NCBI RefSeq assembly: GCF_007004725.1
Contig: NZ_ML660168.1
Coordinates: forward strand, 357,341 to 421,340
Direction: 5' to 3'
DNA: 64,000 nucleotides
From: Aliikangiella coralliicola
GTDB lineage: Bacteria > Pseudomonadota > Gammaproteobacteria > Enterobacterales > Kangiellaceae
A program made the translations under genes and the position numbers. This document shows positions 46,627 to 55,881 of the stretch, one piece after another (the stretch's first letter is position 1; each line of letters opens with the position of its first letter). The notes under the pieces were generated by a model. That model searched no databases, had not been told where the DNA came from, and was given only the letters and a program-made list of their open reading frames with translations.

Positions 46627-47451
46627 ATGAAAATACAGCTCTCAATTAACCAGCGAAATTATCAGGCTGACCTAAGCCAACCCAAAAGTATCGCGATAAC
46701 TTTGTTACCCAATGGTGAGCAGCCTAGCCACTTTGGCGCGCCGGGGTGCACGAGCAAGGTTTTAGAAGGCGATGGCTTTATCGGTGATACTTCGCGCGGC
46801 GGTAGTTGTAATGTGAATCAACTAACGATTATTCCCCACTGCAATGGCACCCATACTGAGTCTGTAGCGCATATTGTCAATCAACCTGTACCAGTTTATC
46901 GAGCGCTTGAAAATAGTATTTTTCCAGCGATTTTGGTTTCCATCGAACCACAAACCGCAAAGACCGTGAGTGATAACTATATTCCGAATTTTGATGAGAA
47001 TAACCTCGTCATCACTCGCGAACAACTCGCCGCGAAACTCGATAATTACCACACAGAACAGTTAACCGGATTAGCGATCAGAACTTTACCCAATAGCGCC
47101 GATAAAGAAACCGCTGTCTACAATATTGATCGCTACCCCGTTTATCTAACTAACGACGCGATGCAATATATTGTTGAAAGAAAAGTACAACACCTGATGG
47201 TTGACTTTCCATCAGTAGATAAAATGTATGACGATGGAAAACTCAGCAATCACAGAATTTTCTGGAATGTAGCGCTCGACGATAAAAATCTATCTTCCGA
47301 ATCACTGCTCAGTAAAACAATCACCGAGATGATTTTTGTCAATGATGAAGTTGCCGATGGTTGTTATCTGTGTAGCTTACAGATTCCGCAAATAGAAACC
47401 GACGCAGTACCTTCAAGGCCAGTTTTATTTAAGCTCGTTAAAAATAACTGA
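46627..47451 (+). CDS. cyclase-family protein, probable kynurenine formamidase of atypical sequence
   Basis: This 274-residue protein carries the cyclase metal region as IIPHCNGTHTESVAHIVNQP: GTH, an acidic residue and a later His as in KynB-type formamidases, but with Glu in place of Asp and shifted first His. It is longer than typical KynB (about 210 residues). Sitting between ACMSD and kynureninase, it is the obvious candidate to hydrolyse N-formylkynurenine. The motif, not overall similarity, supports the call. Confidence 0.7.
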   Translation: MKIQLSINQRNYQADLSQPKSIAITLLPNGEQPSHFGAPGCTSKVLEGDGFIGDTSRGGSCNVNQLTIIPHCNGTHTESVAHIVNQPVPVYRALENSIFPAILVSIEPQTAKTVSDNYIPNFDENNLVITREQLAAKLDNYHTEQLTGLAIRTLPNSADKETAVYNIDRYPVYLTNDAMQYIVERKVQHLMVDFPSVDKMYDDGKLSNHRIFWNVALDDKNLSSESLLSKTITEMIFVNDEVADGCYLCSLQIPQIETDAVPSRPVLFKLVKNN

Positions 47452-47473
47452 AGACAAATACAAAGAGACACTC

Positions 47474-48754
47474 ATGCAATTTGAAAACAACCTAGAATTT
47501 GCGCAAAAGCTCGATCAAAAAGATCCGCTACATCAGATGCGCAATGAGTTTCATATTCCTCAGCAGTCTGATGGAAATGATGAAATTTATCTTTGCGGTA
47601 ACTCCTTAGGATTACAACCGAAAAGAACAGAAAAATATTTAAACTACGAACTATCACAATGGCAAAAATATGCAGTAAAAGGCCATTTTTCAGGAGATTT
47701 TCCGTGGATGCCGTATCACGAATTTCTCTCACAAGGTTTCGCAAACCTGGTTGGCGCAAATACCAAAGAAGTGGTCGCGATGAATTCGTTAACCGCTAAT
47801 TTGCATTTTATGATGGTGAGTTTTTATCGCCCCACTCCAACCCGCCATAAAATACTCATTGAAGATCACGCCTTCCCTTCTGACCATTATGCGGTTGAGT
47901 CTCAAATAAAATACCATGGATTCGATCCACAAGAATCAATGTTACTCATTAAACCGCGAGAAGGGGAAGAAGCCATTCGGCCAGAAGATATTCTTAAGCT
48001 GATTGAACAAGAAGGCGAATCAATTGCTCTGATCATGTTACCGGGCGTTCAATACTATACCGGCCAGGTATTCGATATGGCAGCAATCACTCAAGCAGGT
48101 CAAGACAAAGGCTGTTACGTGGGGTTTGATCTTGCTCATGCTGCAGGCAACATCCCAATGAAACTACATGACTGGAATGTCGACTTTGCCTGCTGGTGCA
48201 GTTACAAATATCTAAACTCAGGACCAGGCTCAGTGGCAGGGTGCTTTGTTCATCAAAAACACCATAAGAATAAAGATCTACCTCGTTTTGCCGGTTGGTG
48301 GGGACACAACCAGTCTACGCGTTTTAAAATGGAAAACACTTTCGACCCAATGGAAAGTACCGAAGCTTGGCAGTTGTCAAATCCACCGATATTATCACTG
48401 GCCGCCATTCGCGCATCACTCGATACTATTGAACAAGCAGGCGGCATTTCTGAACTCGCAAAGAAGTCGAAAACTCTGACTGATTATTTGCGCTTTTTGT
48501 TAACTGAAGAACTAGGCGACGACATCAAAATATTAACCCCGACTGAAGATGGTGCGTATGGCTGCCAGCTGAGTTTAACAGTCGATACTCATGGTCTTGA
48601 CGGCAAAACTGTTTTCGAAAGAATCGAAGCCGCCGGAGTTACCGGAGACTGGCGATATCCAAATGTTATTCGAATCGCGCCGGTTCCACTATATAACACT
48701 TTTGAAGATTGTTATCGTTTTGTGCATATTCTGAAACAAAGCCTACAACAATAA
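47474..48754 (+). CDS. kynU: kynureninase
   Basis: This 426-residue PLP enzyme cleaves 3-hydroxykynurenine to 3-hydroxyanthranilate and alanine. Visible marks are EIYLCGNSLGLQPKRT near the start, the PLP aspartate segment GFDLAHAAGNIPMKLHDW, and the Schiff-base lysine region CWCSYKYLNSGPGSVAG. Length matches the family. It starts 22 bp after the formamidase-like gene. Confidence 0.94.
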   Translation: MQFENNLEFAQKLDQKDPLHQMRNEFHIPQQSDGNDEIYLCGNSLGLQPKRTEKYLNYELSQWQKYAVKGHFSGDFPWMPYHEFLSQGFANLVGANTKEVVAMNSLTANLHFMMVSFYRPTPTRHKILIEDHAFPSDHYAVESQIKYHGFDPQESMLLIKPREGEEAIRPEDILKLIEQEGESIALIMLPGVQYYTGQVFDMAAITQAGQDKGCYVGFDLAHAAGNIPMKLHDWNVDFACWCSYKYLNSGPGSVAGCFVHQKHHKNKDLPRFAGWWGHNQSTRFKMENTFDPMESTEAWQLSNPPILSLAAIRASLDTIEQAGGISELAKKSKTLTDYLRFLLTEELGDDIKILTPTEDGAYGCQLSLTVDTHGLDGKTVFERIEAAGVTGDWRYPNVIRIAPVPLYNTFEDCYRFVHILKQSLQQ

Positions 48755-48837
48755 ACAATAGTCGAACAGATCTTCAAAACGCTACTCGACGATAGTTTTT
48801 GGAGCTGAAGTAAAAATTTGCTTTACGGAGAACCACA

Positions 48838-50202
48838 ATGTCTCAACAACAAAAAATCACTTTGATCGGCGCAGGTCTTGTCGGTAGTTTATGCGCCGTA
48901 TTTTTGGCGAAGCGAGGCTATCAGGTCGAGGTTTTCGAGCGACGGCCGGACATGCGTAAGGATAATATTTCCGCAGGTCGTTCAATTAACCTGGCGCTTG
49001 CCAACCGCGGAATTTATCCGCTCCAGCAAGTAGGTTTGATGAACCAGGTCAATAAGATGGTCACTCCAATGAAAGGCCGTATGATTCACAGTCTGAATGG
49101 CGAACAAAACTTACAGCCCTACGGTCAACGCGCTGAAGAAGTGATTTATTCTGTATCCAGGGCAGATTTAAATAAGCTCTGCATGGATGCAGCGGAAGAG
49201 AAAGGTAATGTCACCATTCACTTTAACCATCGCTGTCTCGATGTCGACTTCGAAAAGAACTTACTTTTGATTAAGAACGAGTTAACCGGCGAAGAATATC
49301 AACATCCTTTTGAGCGGGTTATCGGCACCGACGGGAGTGCATCTGCCGTACGTGACGCCATTCACAAGGTCAATTCCACAAGCAACCGTGTAGAGCCCTT
49401 AGGGCACAGTTATAAGGAGCTTTGCATTCCAGCATTGAATGGCGATTTCCAAATGGATCCTAACGCCTTACACGTATGGCCTCGCGGCGGCTACATGCTC
49501 ATTGCATTACCCAATATGGATTGTAGTTTTACTGTGACATTATTTATGCCTAACGAAGGCGATATTAGCTTCAAAGAAATCAATACTGAAGAAAAACTTC
49601 TCAAGTTTTTTAATAGCCACTTTCCCGATGCCGTTCCTCTACTCCCCAACATCACCCAAGATTACTTCGATAATCCAACTGGTAATCTTGCAACAGTGAG
49701 ATGCACTCCCTGGCATTATCAGGACAAAGCCTTACTTATCGGCGACGCAGCGCACGCTGTAGTGCCTTTTCATGGCCAGGGCATGAACTGCGGCTTTGAA
49801 GATGTTTCTGAATTTGACGCACAAATTGAAAAGTGGGGTTCAGATTGGCAAAACGTATTCAGCGAAACAGACCGTTTAAGAAAACCCAATGGAGATGCAA
49901 TTGCTGACATGGCCATTGAAAATTACATCACCATGAGAGACTCAGTCAGAGACGAGAAATTTTTATTACGCAGCGCGCTAGCATTTGAGTTAGAAAAACG
50001 ATATCCCGAATATTTTTGTCCCCGCTACTCGTTGGTAATGTTCCATCGTTTACCTTACGCTGAGGCTCAACAAAGAGGAGAAATCCAGGAACAAATTCTT
50101 TGCCAGCTAACGGAAAGTGTTTCAGATATATCCGATATCGATTTTTCAAAAGCCGAATCCTTGATTACAGAAAAGCTATCACAAGTCACACTAAATCCTT
50201 AA
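48838..50202 (+). CDS. kmo: kynurenine 3-monooxygenase
   Basis: This 454-residue FAD hydroxylase converts kynurenine to 3-hydroxykynurenine with NADPH and oxygen. The FAD-binding GAGLVGS lies at residues 11-17, SAGRSINLALANRGI near 40, and the second FAD motif LIGDAAHAVVPFHGQGMNCG near 302-321. A C-terminal hydrophobic tail as in eukaryotic KMO is absent. It is the last gene of the operon, followed by a strong hairpin at 50225-50248. Confidence 0.94.
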   Translation: MSQQQKITLIGAGLVGSLCAVFLAKRGYQVEVFERRPDMRKDNISAGRSINLALANRGIYPLQQVGLMNQVNKMVTPMKGRMIHSLNGEQNLQPYGQRAEEVIYSVSRADLNKLCMDAAEEKGNVTIHFNHRCLDVDFEKNLLLIKNELTGEEYQHPFERVIGTDGSASAVRDAIHKVNSTSNRVEPLGHSYKELCIPALNGDFQMDPNALHVWPRGGYMLIALPNMDCSFTVTLFMPNEGDISFKEINTEEKLLKFFNSHFPDAVPLLPNITQDYFDNPTGNLATVRCTPWHYQDKALLIGDAAHAVVPFHGQGMNCGFEDVSEFDAQIEKWGSDWQNVFSETDRLRKPNGDAIADMAIENYITMRDSVRDEKFLLRSALAFELEKRYPEYFCPRYSLVMFHRLPYAEAQQRGEIQEQILCQLTESVSDISDIDFSKAESLITEKLSQVTLNP

Positions 50203-50224
50203 GTTAACCAGTTAAGATTACAAT

Positions 50225-50248
50225 TAGAGCGCTATTTACAGCGCTCTA
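50225..50248. terminator. hairpin between kmo and creD, possible bidirectional terminator
   Basis: TAGAGCGCT (50225-50233) and AGCGCTCTA (50240-50248) form a perfect 9-bp stem with an ATTTAC loop. It lies 22 bp after the kmo stop and 26 bp after the creD stop in the other direction. The flank is AT-rich but lacks a clean T-run. Confidence 0.6.
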
Positions 50249-50273
50249 TATTAACTCAGCTATAGTTATCACC

Positions 50274-51605
50274 TTAGGTAACTTTTAATACTTGATACCA
50301 GTCCAACTTTCGTGTCACATGCATCACCGCCGCTAACAAGAAAAATAGCAACAAGCTGCCTGATAATAGTGCGTGATCTTCGGAACGAATAATAAAAAAT
50401 AATATCAGGTATAAACCATTGAGAATTGCCATTAGCGAAACTCCCTGACGCCATGATTGACTTTGATGTGTTACATAAAAAGCAATCAACCCCGAACAAG
50501 CCAGACAAGATATCCAATAAGCTAGAGCAAACACCATATGTTCAGACAACGCAATCAACAACAAAAAGAAAATTGCTAACGCGGTCCCAGTTAAAAAATA
50601 AGAAATGGGGTGAATGGAAATTTTTTGGGAAATTATTTCATACAAAGCAAATATACAAAAAGTTGCCAGTATTACTAACAAACCATACTTGACTGAGCGC
50701 AAACTCTGTAGATAAATATCAACCGATTGAATATGTCTTACGCCATACGCGCTACTGTGTAGTGAGTTACAATTATTCTGGTAACAACTTTGCAATGCAG
50801 AATCAATATTGGTAGAGAAAACGCCCGTTTCCCATTTTGCCGAGTAACCAGTTGCTGAAACTTGGCGTGATACCGGTAAAAAAGCGCCATCGAAATTAGG
50901 ATGGGGCCAGTCAGACTTTACGTTTACACTATTGACGCGTCCAGCGGTCAAAAACGACAATTGTTCCATTCCGTTAAGCTTAATGCTGCTATCAAAAGAA
51001 AGTGTCTTAGATTGCAATTTATCCAACGGAATAACGGCATTAAAACCGCTGTCGTAAAATGGTAATTGCGTCCCCGGCTCAACCTGTAGCTTTTTACCTG
51101 AAAGCATCATTTCTGGTACCCCGATTAAGCCTCGACTATCTTTAACGCCAATACTCATAAATGAAGCCTGTTGTAACCTGACCGTGTCTCGCTTTTTTAA
51201 CTGGTGAAATTTCGTGAGCTGATAATCGGCTTGTACCTTTAAACTTGCAGTATAAACTGGCACTTTGTAAATCCCTCTTGCGAGAGTTTGATTATCAAGC
51301 TTCGATTCAACAATCAACTTATCAGGTGTAATGTACAATCTTCGATTAACCCATTGATACCGCCTTTTTTTGCTTTCAGACTGACTATTCAGTTGATCGA
51401 TTTCAACCTTTTCCTGGTAAGGGATCACCAGTAAGCTCGCCAAAATCTCTTGTTCGCCAGTCCAGCTTTGCCTCACTGACTGTTTTGCAATGTCTCGTTG
51501 GATCGTTCTGTCTTCTATTTGTAATTCAATCATTGAAAGTGGTATCTGTAGCCCGACAATAATAATGAACAACCAGATATACTTATTCGAGAATAATGTC
51601 TTCAT
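50274..51605 (-). CDS. creD: CreD family inner-membrane protein
   Basis: The ATG at 51605 has AGGAGCGG upstream and gives 443 residues; the longer frame adds 53 unsupported residues. One N-terminal membrane helix is followed by a periplasmic domain (with QSWTGEQEILASLLVIPYQE, GVPEMMLSGKKLQVEPGTQL split as GVPEMMLSG and KKLQVEPGT) and five C-terminal helices. In E. coli, CreD is controlled by CreBC and linked to envelope integrity and beta-lactam response. No creB or creC is adjacent here. Confidence 0.85.
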   Translation of the reverse strand: MKTLFSNKYIWLFIIIVGLQIPLSMIELQIEDRTIQRDIAKQSVRQSWTGEQEILASLLVIPYQEKVEIDQLNSQSESKKRRYQWVNRRLYITPDKLIVESKLDNQTLARGIYKVPVYTASLKVQADYQLTKFHQLKKRDTVRLQQASFMSIGVKDSRGLIGVPEMMLSGKKLQVEPGTQLPFYDSGFNAVIPLDKLQSKTLSFDSSIKLNGMEQLSFLTAGRVNSVNVKSDWPHPNFDGAFLPVSRQVSATGYSAKWETGVFSTNIDSALQSCYQNNCNSLHSSAYGVRHIQSVDIYLQSLRSVKYGLLVILATFCIFALYEIISQKISIHPISYFLTGTALAIFFLLLIALSEHMVFALAYWISCLACSGLIAFYVTHQSQSWRQGVSLMAILNGLYLILFFIIRSEDHALLSGSLLLFFLLAAVMHVTRKLDWYQVLKVT

Positions 51606-51822
51606 TTTTCCGCTCCTAAAATCGAAGCCTTTTAATCTAAATGATAGATGAGTTATAAAAGAAAACAGAATGTGGCAAACTTGTGGTGAATAATGGCATT
51701 TTAATTTCACTTCTTTTCTGCACTGCGCTTTAAATAGTATAGGTGTCCGAAAAACGCTTAACACTTGACAGAGATGCCGTTAAAGCCTAGTTTTTTACCA
51801 GGACCAGATAATCGATACAAAT

Positions 51823-52866
51823 ATGAACTCGATCAACTCAGCTAATTTACCTTGCCCATCCTGTAAAACACCGAACCAGATGAATGCACGGTTCTGTCTA
51901 AACTGCGGCTCAGCACTGAACGCCCAACCTCAGGAAACACCTTATGAACCGCCGGCAACACAAAAAACAGCCCCCCCTATGGCCGGCGAATTTCTTTACG
52001 CCGGATTCTGGAAGCGTTTTTTCGCGTACATTCTTGATGCGATCATTTATGGCTTTATTATTTTCGTCTTGCTGATTTTTGTTTTCGGTATGAATGTTAC
52101 TATCCCTGAAAATTTAGAATTCGCCCTGATGATCAACGCGCTCTACTATTTAGGTTGGTGGATGTACTTTTCACTCTGTGAAAGTTCTTCAGCTCAGGCA
52201 ACTTTCGGAAAACGAATGCTCGGCATCAAGGTAACCGATCTTAATGGCCACGGACTTAGTTTTGGTCATGCAGCCGGCAGACAGCTATCGGGTGTGATTT
52301 CGAGTTTCACTTTTACTATTGGCTATCTGATGGCGGCATTTAGTCGTCGAAAACAGGCGCTCCACGACATGGTTGCAGGAACTGTTGTTGTTAATAGTAA
52401 TTTTGGCCCCAATCAAATTACTCTGGTCAACGATTCGCCGCCACCAGGCATGTCAATCGGTGCTATTTTTGGCGTCGTGGTATTAGTATTGGCCATTCCG
52501 GTAGGCGGTATTATTGCAGCCGTCGCAATCCCGGCTTATCACATGTACAACGTCAAGGCGCAAGTTGTTGACGCATACCAACACGCCTCAACAACGAAAG
52601 AAGCAATCGTTGAATATGCAGTGGAAACGGGCTATTGGCCGGCTAATTTCGAACAGGCAAAAATTTCAAGTTCAAAGATGAAAGGTGAGTACTATTTTAT
52701 TCAACTTGAAGCCAATGGCGTTTTGTCGATTACTTTTAATAACCCAGAACCAGTCACAGGTAATCAGTTAATTTTGACACCTGATATTACTACTGGCGGT
52801 AAATATGAATGGGAATGTGAAAGTGAAAATATGAGCCAGCTTTATTTACCATCGGACTGCCAATAG
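51823..52866 (+). CDS. zinc-ribbon / RDD / type IV pilin-like fusion protein
   Basis: This 347-residue protein joins three parts. A zinc ribbon at 11-28 has two CxxC pairs (Cys11, 14, 25, 28). An RDD membrane domain at about 58-193 has FWKRFFAYILDAIIYG, TFGKRMLGIKVTD and ALHDMVAGTVVV. A C-terminal segment from about 210 has one membrane helix that reads GGIIAAVAIPAYHMYNVKAQ, the exact pattern of a type IV pilin helix, then a pilin-like head (TKEAIVEYAVETGYWPAN). The prepilin-peptidase site (G-F-T-L-I-E) is absent, so it is not processed as a pilin. Function is unknown. Confidence 0.82.
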   Translation: MNSINSANLPCPSCKTPNQMNARFCLNCGSALNAQPQETPYEPPATQKTAPPMAGEFLYAGFWKRFFAYILDAIIYGFIIFVLLIFVFGMNVTIPENLEFALMINALYYLGWWMYFSLCESSSAQATFGKRMLGIKVTDLNGHGLSFGHAAGRQLSGVISSFTFTIGYLMAAFSRRKQALHDMVAGTVVVNSNFGPNQITLVNDSPPPGMSIGAIFGVVVLVLAIPVGGIIAAVAIPAYHMYNVKAQVVDAYQHASTTKEAIVEYAVETGYWPANFEQAKISSSKMKGEYYFIQLEANGVLSITFNNPEPVTGNQLILTPDITTGGKYEWECESENMSQLYLPSDCQ

Positions 52867-52949
52867 AAATATCATCAGACATCAGCCTGTTTAAAAGAGA
52901 TGAGATAAAATAGCTCATTAAATGGAAAGCGAAAGGATGGTTAAATCAG

Positions 52950-53333
52950 TTAATCGGCAGCATCAACATCAATCCACTGCTCGATGATTTGCTTCATATT
53001 TTCCAATTGAACGGGCTTATTTAAAATATCATTCATACCTGCGTCGATACAATCACCGTTGACACCGCAAACAACATTTGCCGTCAGCGCAATGATTGGT
53101 ATTTTTTGATTGGGGCCTTGCTGGTGACGAATTTTTCGAGTGGCTTCAAATCCATCCATAACAGGCATCTGACAATCCATAAAAACCAATGCATAGGGAT
53201 TGCCGGTTGCAAGCTCAAATGCTTGACGACCGTTCTCGGCGATATCGACTTCATAACCAAGCTTCTTCAAAAATAGCGAAGCAACTTTCTGGTTTGCAAA
53301 ATCATCTTCTGCTACAAGTATTTTCATCGACAT
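52950..53333 (-). CDS. stand-alone response-regulator receiver protein
   Basis: The ATG at 53333 (AGAAGG, 8 nt) gives 127 residues. The CheY-like fold is complete: KILVAEDDFANQ with the acidic pair, the phosphorylated Asp in ALVFMDCQMPVMDG (about 56), Thr in IIALTANV, and Lys in ILNKPV. There is no output domain, so it signals by protein contact; the sequence type (QMPVMDGFEATRKIR) is typical of receivers of hybrid histidine kinases. No kinase gene is adjacent. Confidence 0.88.
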   Translation of the reverse strand: MSMKILVAEDDFANQKVASLFLKKLGYEVDIAENGRQAFELATGNPYALVFMDCQMPVMDGFEATRKIRHQQGPNQKIPIIALTANVVCGVNGDCIDAGMNDILNKPVQLENMKQIIEQWIDVDAAD

Positions 53334-53504
53334 CAAGAAAACCTTCTCATGGATTACTGAACTTATTCAATCTCTATAAACTTTTTTGGGAATGATTTCT
53401 TGTTATTTAATTATATCGATTCTAATCGACTGTCAGTAAAACGAATTAAAATTACTTACCATTCAATATTTTTTCAACGTAGTTTATTATTTTTGGTAAC
53501 GTCT

Positions 53505-54464
53505 TTAAAAAGACTTAGACAACAGAATACCACAAAAAATACAGGCGCCGACCCAATTATTATTTAAAAACGCGATAAAACATTTTTCTCTTTCACGTTT
53601 TTTACAAATATATAACTGCCATGCGATAAAACCAGCAGCGCCGATAACACTCAAATAATACCAGAAGTTAAGTTCAAACTTGGCACCGACCAAAATCATT
53701 CCGAACAGAAAAAAGCCCTGAATAATTGCGATAATCTGTAAGTCAGCTTCTCCAAATAATATCGCAGTCGATTTAATGCCAACTTTCAAATCATCCTTCT
53801 TATCAACCATTCCATAAAGCGTATCATAAGCTAATACCCACAATAAATTAGCCACATAGAGTAACCACGCGCTTTGTGTCACTTCGTTGTTAGTAGCCGC
53901 AAAAGCCATTGGAATCGACATGGAAAAAGCTGCACCTAAAACCACTTGTGGAAAATAGGTGATTCGTTTCATGAAAGGGTAAATAGTCGCGATTACAATG
54001 GCAATTATCGAAAGAAAAATTGAGTAAGCATTCAGTAGTAATACCAGGCTAAACGCAAATAAAGATAATACTGTAAATAAAATCAGTGCTTCTTTTTCTG
54101 ACACAAGTCCGGTCGCTAACGGGCGCGTTTTAGTTCGCTCAACTTTGCCATCAAAATTTCGATCAGCATAGTCATTGATGACGCAACCGGCTGAACGCGT
54201 CAAAAAGACACCCACAGAAAAAATCACAATTAAAGATAAGCTGGGAACACCATCACTGGCTAACCAGAGAGCCCACAAGGTTGGCCACAACAACAATAAA
54301 GTCCCAATGGGTCTGTCCACCCGCATCAGCAAACTATATTGAATGAAACGTTTTTGCCAATATGGTGACGGTTTAAGCTTCGCAAGCACTTGCCAAAAGT
54401 CTCTCAACATATCGGCAAAAGTACCCCAAAAGGTAATTTTGGGTGGTTGCTTGTTAGGCTGCAT
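53505..54464 (-). CDS. ubiA: 4-hydroxybenzoate polyprenyltransferase
   Basis: This 319-residue membrane enzyme attaches the polyprenyl chain to 4-hydroxybenzoate in ubiquinone synthesis. Its two aspartate motifs are clear: NDYADRNFDGKVERT (about 118) and DTLYGMVDKKDD (about 215), along with RVDRPIGTLLLLWPTLWAL near the start. The N-terminal 30 residues are longer than in E. coli UbiA. It overlaps the ubiC end by 11 bp, so it is coupled to it. Confidence 0.93.
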   Translation of the reverse strand: MQPNKQPPKITFWGTFADMLRDFWQVLAKLKPSPYWQKRFIQYSLLMRVDRPIGTLLLLWPTLWALWLASDGVPSLSLIVIFSVGVFLTRSAGCVINDYADRNFDGKVERTKTRPLATGLVSEKEALILFTVLSLFAFSLVLLLNAYSIFLSIIAIVIATIYPFMKRITYFPQVVLGAAFSMSIPMAFAATNNEVTQSAWLLYVANLLWVLAYDTLYGMVDKKDDLKVGIKSTAILFGEADLQIIAIIQGFFLFGMILVGAKFELNFWYYLSVIGAAGFIAWQLYICKKREREKCFIAFLNNNWVGACIFCGILLSKSF

Positions 54465-55230
54465 AATCAGGGCCTGTGCGGTTTCGATGGAGAGTATTTT
54501 GAGTTGATGAACTATTTTTTGAAAGGGTATTTTCCGAGGCGTTATTTATCACCGTTTTATTTTCTAGTCCGTCGCGTTTTGCCTGCTCGCTATCAGCGGA
54601 GGCGACATTCATAGAACGAGATATTAAATCGATTTTATCCTTCTTAAAATCACAGTGTTGCTGATTGTCACCAGAGTAGATAGGACAATCCGGCAAAAAT
54701 AACTCGGTAACCATTAAAGGACCGGAAGAAAAACGAAAAATAGAACATCGTTGCCAAAGCGGAAAATGAGTAACAATCCCCATTTCAGCCACAGTTTGAG
54801 GTATCTGTGTTGTTAGCTGTACTTCCAGGCTCGTTCTGGCGGCACCGTTTCGACCAAATAAAATTTTCCCGATTGGCGCGTGGTTCAGAAAAGCAATTCT
54901 GCGAGCAGGCCCTGCCAAGGTTTGCATAGGAACAATAGTGCGGGCGAACAACCAGTTTTGCTCTCCCTTTCCCATTTTAATCTCTCTGACCAGCGCCCAT
55001 TCGCGAGGCCGAATGTCAAGCATCTGTCGCTCTTTCCATGACGCGAGCTGGCGCCCCTGGTTGAGCCGGGTTAAGCGGGGGGTTACCCCCATCACTTGCT
55101 TAAACCGATCAGTAAGGCTACCTCGGTCTGACAATAATTCGAAAATTTCTGGATTCAAATGCGCTGCTGAACAATAAGTAAATTGCTTGAGATTATACCA
55201 AATAGCGACTCGATAATGACATTTTTTCAC
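54454..55230 (-). CDS. ubiC: chorismate--pyruvate lyase with C-terminal extension
   Basis: This 258-residue protein contains the UbiC fold (about 30-185): LSDRGSLTDRFKQVMG, then REWALVREIKMG, then PIGKILFG and the catalytic-Glu end MVTELFLPDCPIYS. UbiC is normally about 165-190 residues; here a further 75 residues are polar and disordered (rich in Ser, Asn and Lys). The start is a GTG. It makes 4-hydroxybenzoate for the UbiA step and is co-translated with ubiA. Confidence 0.85.
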   Translation of the reverse strand: MKKCHYRVAIWYNLKQFTYCSAAHLNPEIFELLSDRGSLTDRFKQVMGVTPRLTRLNQGRQLASWKERQMLDIRPREWALVREIKMGKGEQNWLFARTIVPMQTLAGPARRIAFLNHAPIGKILFGRNGAARTSLEVQLTTQIPQTVAEMGIVTHFPLWQRCSIFRFSSGPLMVTELFLPDCPIYSGDNQQHCDFKKDKIDLISRSMNVASADSEQAKRDGLENKTVINNASENTLSKNSSSTQNTLHRNRTGPDYAA

Positions 55231-55436
55231 TACTAGTGGCGTTAATTACTCCAGACAAATTTATATTTTAACGGCGAACCAAAGTAGCTGATTTACGCCA
55301 GTTCTGAAAAACCGCCACCATTTTGGCGCATTTCCACTCCAAATTCGTCAAAAAAATGACTTTCTTGCAGTTTGGTTAAAAAATCTTTATAAATGCGCCT
55401 TGGTTTATTTTTACCCTTCGAATATTGAGCGATTTT

Positions 55437-55601
55437 ATGAAAAAGTGGGAATGTATTGTTTGTGGCTGGATTTACGACGAAGAAAAAGGCTGGCCGGAAG
55501 ATGGCATCCAACCTGGGACTCGCTGGGAAGATGTGCCAGAAGACTGGCTGTGCCCGGATTGCGGTGTAGGCAAGGAAGATTTTGAGATGGTTGAGATTTA
55601 A
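55437..55601 (+). CDS. rubA: rubredoxin
   Basis: A 54-residue frame reads [20 protein letters not shown] and onward, ending in a second CPDCG. The four Cys (6, 9, 39, 42) in the CxxCG...CPxCG order and the aromatic core (Trp4, Tyr13, Trp30, Trp37) are those of rubredoxin, which carries one Fe(Cys)4 and moves single electrons, often to alkane hydroxylases or oxygen-stress enzymes. It is divergent from ubiC, 206 bp away. A rubredoxin next to ubiC/ubiA occurs in pseudomonads as well. Confidence 0.95.
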   Translation: MKKWECIVCGWIYDEEKGWPEDGIQPGTRWEDVPEDWLCPDCGVGKEDFEMVEI

Positions 55602-55653
55602 CTCGACCATCAGAATTAACAACTACTCACAAAACAAGCCGTCAACCCCGCCT

Positions 55654-55681
55654 TTACTGTAATAATCCCTTACTGTAATAA
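55654..55681 (+). repeat. short direct repeat TTACTGTAATAA
   Basis: Two copies, 55654-55665 and 55670-55681, are spaced 16 bp apart in the spacer between rubredoxin and the FliL-like gene. A third, partial inverse copy (CTACAGTAG) follows. An operator is possible; nothing more can be said. Confidence 0.35.
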
Positions 55682-55881
55682 CCTTTTGCTACAGTAGGAT
55701 ATTTATTCAACTTTACTGGAGTTTTGCTCACCTTTCATTCAACCAGTTTCAAAAAACTCTGTCAGTTGATGACTGTGCTATATTAGTTAAGTACCACCGA
55801 TAAATTGGGATGGACAATTCTAAGTGGCCCCCAAATATTGGCAGATTGAATATTTTAAACTGACGACATTTTATTAACATT

